Below are positions 61,712 through 64,000 of a DNA stretch of 64,000 bases, piece after piece. Location: positions 1 through 64,000 of the forward strand of contig JAFTWB010000004.1 in assembly GCA_017465505.1 (NCBI GenBank). Reading direction: 5' to 3'. The first letter of the stretch is position 1; every line of letters begins with the position of its first letter. The translations under genes and the position numbers were made by a program. The notes below the pieces were generated by a model that was given only the letters and a program-made list of their open reading frames with translations, ran no database searches and was not told the DNA's origin. Source of the stretch: Clostridia bacterium (GTDB lineage Bacteria > Bacillota > Clostridia > Oscillospirales > Acutalibacteraceae).

Positions 61712-62110
61712 CCGTTAGCCAGTCGTTAGCCACGACTGGGCAACTCCACCTTTGGAAAGGTTTGATGTAACTTTAACCAGTCATCAACGGTGGGGTTAAA
61801 CGCAAAAACTGTCCGTAAGGACAATACCACTGCGTAGCAATACCACTGGCAAAAGCCAATACCACTCGCCGCAGGCGAATATCACTATCCCTAGCCACGG
61901 CAGGTCGCTTCGCTCCGATTATTAAAAAAATAGGATTGCAGGCAAAGCCTGCCACGCTAACGTTTGCAAAGCAAACATTTCGCACTGCTTGCAGTATATC
62001 GCATTTGCGTGAGCAAATATATCGAATTGACGAAGTCAATATATCGCCTTACCGTTAGCCACGGCGGGCCATTCCGCCTTTTGAAAGGCTAGCGGCAATG
62101 GTTGTGTGTG
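61711..62110. repeat. Composite hairpin repeat: two linker-hairpin arrays inside flanking direct repeats
   Basis: Array A uses AATACCACT as linker (61823-61831, 61839-61847, 61858-61866; AATATCACT 61878-61886) between GTCC-GTAA-GGAC, GC-GTA-GC, GGC-AAAA-GCC and CGCC-GCA-GGCG. Array B uses ATATCG (ATTTCG once) between GTTTGC-AAA-GCAAAC, ACTGC-TT-GCAGT, ATTTGC-GTGA-GCAAAT and ATTGAC-GAA-GTCAAT (61962-62040). Diverged direct copies of CCGTTAGCCACG...CCTTT..GAAAGG flank them (61712-61800 and 62048-62130). No coding potential seen. Confidence 0.8.
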
Positions 62111-62166
62111 CTTAACGGCGGGATCAAAAGTTAAACTGTGTTTAAAAAACAAATATCAAGAATCAA

Positions 62167-62197
62167 CCGTCACGGATTATCCGTGGCGGTTTTTTGT
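62167..62197 (+). terminator. Terminator of the ABC exporter operon
   Basis: CCGTCACGG and CCGTGGCGG (one G:U) with ATTAT loop, then TTTTTTG, 450 bp after the permease stop. Confidence 0.8.
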
Positions 62198-62267
62198 TGC
62201 AGATAAACAAAAAGCATTGGTCTTTTATGTCAATTTGTACCTGATTATCAAATTTTCTAAAAAGATG

Positions 62268-62320
62268 TTGACAAGTTTCCTTGTCATTCGTATAATGCTT
62301 ATTGACAAGAAAACTTGTCA
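62268..62320 (+). promoter_or_regulatory. XRE promoter with twin operators
   Basis: TTGACA (62268-62273), 17-bp spacer, TATAAT (62291-62296). TGACAAG-N4-CTTGTCA occurs twice with identical 7-bp arms: 62269-62286 (over the -35 and spacer) and 62303-62320 (just after +1). Centres are 34 bp apart, about three helical turns. Confidence 0.85.
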
Positions 62321-62343
62321 TTTTAATTGGAAGGAGAAAGAAT

Positions 62344-62562
62344 ATGCCCCTTAACAACAAACTGAAGGAGTATCGCTCGGCTCTTGGGGTTAATCAGGCT
62401 GAGATGGGTGCTTTGGTGGGAACATCCCGTCAGACCATAAGCCAGATAGAGCGTGGGGATTACTCCCCGTCTGTTACCCTTGCACTTAAAATTGCGAAGG
62501 TGTGCAAAGCTACGGTAGAAGACATTTTTATTTATACGGAGGATGAGGAAAATGAAAACTGA
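62344..62562 (+). CDS. XRE-family transcriptional regulator
   Basis: 72 residues: LKEYRSALGVNQAEMGALVGTSRQTISQIERGDYSPS is a full Cro/CI HTH and TVEDIF ends the domain (YgzD/YozG-like small regulators). ATG at 62344 follows GGAAGGAG. It overlaps the DUF3169 gene. Twin palindromes on its own promoter make autorepression very likely. Confidence 0.9.
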   Translation: MPLNNKLKEYRSALGVNQAEMGALVGTSRQTISQIERGDYSPSVTLALKIAKVCKATVEDIFIYTEDEENEN

Positions 62563-63358
62563 CAAAAATATCAAAACCAATAACAAAAAGAAAACACTCA
62601 CAACTGTCTTAGTGTTTGCTGCACTTTGTATTTTGGGCGGATGTTTGGGTGTGTTTATCGGCTATTTTTCAGGTCAGTATGAAAGCTTCGATTTAACTGC
62701 CATAAAAGAAATAATCAAGAATATACTTATTTATGTTACCCCTGTGGCAATACTAGGTGTTTTTGCCTTTGTGCTTATATATTCAATCTTTGGCCACAAC
62801 AAAGCCAAGAAGGCAATTTTAAATTGGGACGGCGAGGACGAAGAGTACATAGAAAAGATTGAGGCTAAACTTGGTGTAATCATTTCAATGCTCACCATTG
62901 GTCTTATCCTTATATACGCTCTTTTTGCGATATATTTCTATGCTTTATTTAATCTTATGAACCCCGAGCAGTTCTTTAATACACTCCCCTTGATGGCACT
63001 TGTGTTTATGGCATTTTTTGCAACTCTTTTCTACAACACCTTTATGCAGAGAGCCTGTGTAGAGCTTGTAAAGAAAATCAATCCCGAGAAAAAGGGCGAC
63101 ACCCTTTCTGTTAACTTCCAGAAAGAATGGGAGCAGAGTATGGACGAAGCCCAGAAGCTTATGCTTTATGAAACAGGATACCGCACATACAAGGTAATGA
63201 ACTATGCTTTAATGATTGCCTGGCTTATCTGCACACTTGGCATTATGTTCGGAATGGGTCTTATGCCTACACTGGTGGTTTCTGCTTTGTGGCTTACTTC
63301 AACCATTACTTACTCGGTTTACGGCTATAAAATAGAGCATAAAAACAAAAAAAGGTAA
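62552..63358 (+). CDS. DUF3169-family membrane protein
   Basis: 268 residues with about six hydrophobic segments: 18-40, 55-80, 112-140, 150-170, 215-240, 242-260. The pairing with a small XRE regulator is typical of DUF3169 in Firmicutes. ATG at 62552 is preferred over 62543, which abuts GGAGG. The start lies within the XRE gene (11-bp overlap). Function unknown. Confidence 0.8.
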   Translation: MKTDKNIKTNNKKKTLTTVLVFAALCILGGCLGVFIGYFSGQYESFDLTAIKEIIKNILIYVTPVAILGVFAFVLIYSIFGHNKAKKAILNWDGEDEEYIEKIEAKLGVIISMLTIGLILIYALFAIYFYALFNLMNPEQFFNTLPLMALVFMAFFATLFYNTFMQRACVELVKKINPEKKGDTLSVNFQKEWEQSMDEAQKLMLYETGYRTYKVMNYALMIAWLICTLGIMFGMGLMPTLVVSALWLTSTITYSVYGYKIEHKNKKR

Positions 63359-63405
63359 CAAATTGTCGGAAATTACACTTGATTTAAAATATTTTCAAAA
63401 ATGTA

Positions 63406-63600
63406 TTGACATTTAATGATAATTGTATTATTGTATTAGTACGGTAATACAGTCCACGGAAGGTATACGGAAAATAGGAAACGGACGATTACCGCAAGGC
63501 GACAGGGAGCTGATTTATCCATCCACTCCTGAATCACTCCCTGACGCGCCTCAGGGTTTAAGGTATATGAAAAATAGAAAATACTTTTTTGGAGGTACAT
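63406..63600 (+). promoter_or_regulatory. Promoter, palindromic operator and long leader
   Basis: TTGACA (63406-63411) with TATTGT at 17 bp (63429-63434). TGTATTA (63432-63438) and TAATACA (63445-63451) form a 7-bp inverted repeat with a 6-nt centre. About 150 nt of leader follow, including CAGGGAG / CTCCCTG (63503-63509, 63536-63542) enclosing a 26-nt loop. No open frame with an RBS is seen in the leader. Confidence 0.6.
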
Positions 63601-64000
63601 ATGAAAAACTGTTTAAAATGTAACGAGCCCTTAGTGGAAGGCTCAAAATTCTGTAACGCCTGCGGCGCTCCTGCAGATATGGCTAAAACCGAAGCCGAGC
63701 TGATTGCTGAGGAACAGGCAGTTCTCAACAGATTCAGTCTTGGACTCAAGCACGAAAGAATGGCTTGGAAATTCGCAAGCATTGCGTGGATAATTTTTTC
63801 GGCATTTTTAATTATTTTCGGCTTAGTCTTCGGTTTACTTGCAGGTGCCGCAGCAATTGCACAGGGCGGCGAACTGATTGCTCTTCTTCCACTGGCTATG
63901 ATGTATTTCTTTATGGGTCTTATGTTCCTGCCCATTGCAATCATCAACCTTTCAATGAAAAACAAGCTTGCAAATTATCGTGAAAAGCTCTTCACTGATT
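63601..64000 (+). CDS. Zinc-ribbon membrane protein, cut by the right edge
   Basis: 133 codons seen. N-terminal zinc ribbon CLKCNEPLVEGSKFCNACGAP, a linker with EEQAVLNRFSLGL, then two transmembrane segments (about 57-80, 90-115) and a basic region. ATG at 63601 lies behind GGAGGTAC. Zinc-ribbon membrane proteins of this shape are common beside GntR-controlled ABC genes in Clostridia. Function unknown. Confidence 0.8.
   Translation, partial: MKNCLKCNEPLVEGSKFCNACGAPADMAKTEAELIAEEQAVLNRFSLGLKHERMAWKFASIAWIIFSAFLIIFGLVFGLLAGAAAIAQGGELIALLPLAMMYFFMGLMFLPIAIINLSMKNKLANYREKLFTD

Noticed and set aside
63423-63623. 66-residue frame before the zinc-ribbon gene
   Set aside because: No RBS, overlaps the operator and the start of the real gene in another frame.

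Overview
The window looks like chromosome of a strictly anaerobic, low-to-mid G+C Gram-positive gut bacterium of the Clostridia, most likely Oscillospiraceae/Ruminococcaceae. Grounds: a trimeric electron-bifurcating [FeFe]-hydrogenase operon, ThiT under a TPP riboswitch, PyrR, eukaryote/archaea-type GlyRS, strong AAGGAGG-like ribosome binding sites, lipobox proteins, many intrinsic terminators, TnpV remains and an IS3-family element. The taxon is inferred; no rRNA is present.

Layout. 1-2040: a secreted GH13 alpha-amylase running off the left edge. 2234-6419: potABCD spermidine/putrescine importer. 6430-6595: a palindromic array of small hairpins. 6641-9922: minus-strand envelope and lipoprotein genes. 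10076-12870: S1 protein, RmuC, and a divergent Cys-rich protein/XRE pair. 13097-15792: a minus-strand cluster with radical SAM, truncated PPase-like, SPFH and true inorganic pyrophosphatase genes. 15980-19767: a GMP synthase that lacks its glutaminase domain, then a decayed mobile-element scar (broken tnpV, possible att repeats, VanZ-like gene) and a SanA-like gene. 19786-21503: an IS3-family element that split the sanA terminator. 21588-34805: amino-acid transport and metabolism (azlCD, threonine aldolase, gltS, cysK), acyltransferase, acyl-AMP ligase, orphan metal-binding lipoprotein, ruvX, transglutaminase, GTP-PEPCK. 34923-40543: alr-polA-lmwPTP-rimI-tsaD. 40893-49112: a ten-gene hydrogenase operon with embedded signalling-like genes. 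49138-49288: second copy of the hairpin array. 49385-50882: GNAT and small proteins. 50679-54463: rpmG-secE-nusG-rplK-rplA-(L10 leader)-rplJ-rplL, not followed by rpoBC. 54751-58979: glyS, pyrR, TPP riboswitch-thiT, DUF1015. 59151-64000: tRNA(CAU), an ABC exporter, a large composite hairpin repeat, an XRE/DUF3169 pair and a zinc-ribbon membrane protein cut by the right edge.

How it fits together. Fermentation is served by HydABC (H2 from NADH plus reduced ferredoxin). Its operon also encodes a second, sensor-like hydrogenase-domain protein, two DRTGG proteins, two HATPase proteins and a PHP protein, which suggests a redox-linked regulatory module. The most unusual non-coding material is three families of arrays in which a constant 6-9 nt linker alternates with hairpins of changing stem sequence. 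Two copies of one family show a compensatory base-pair change, so the fold appears to be under selection.
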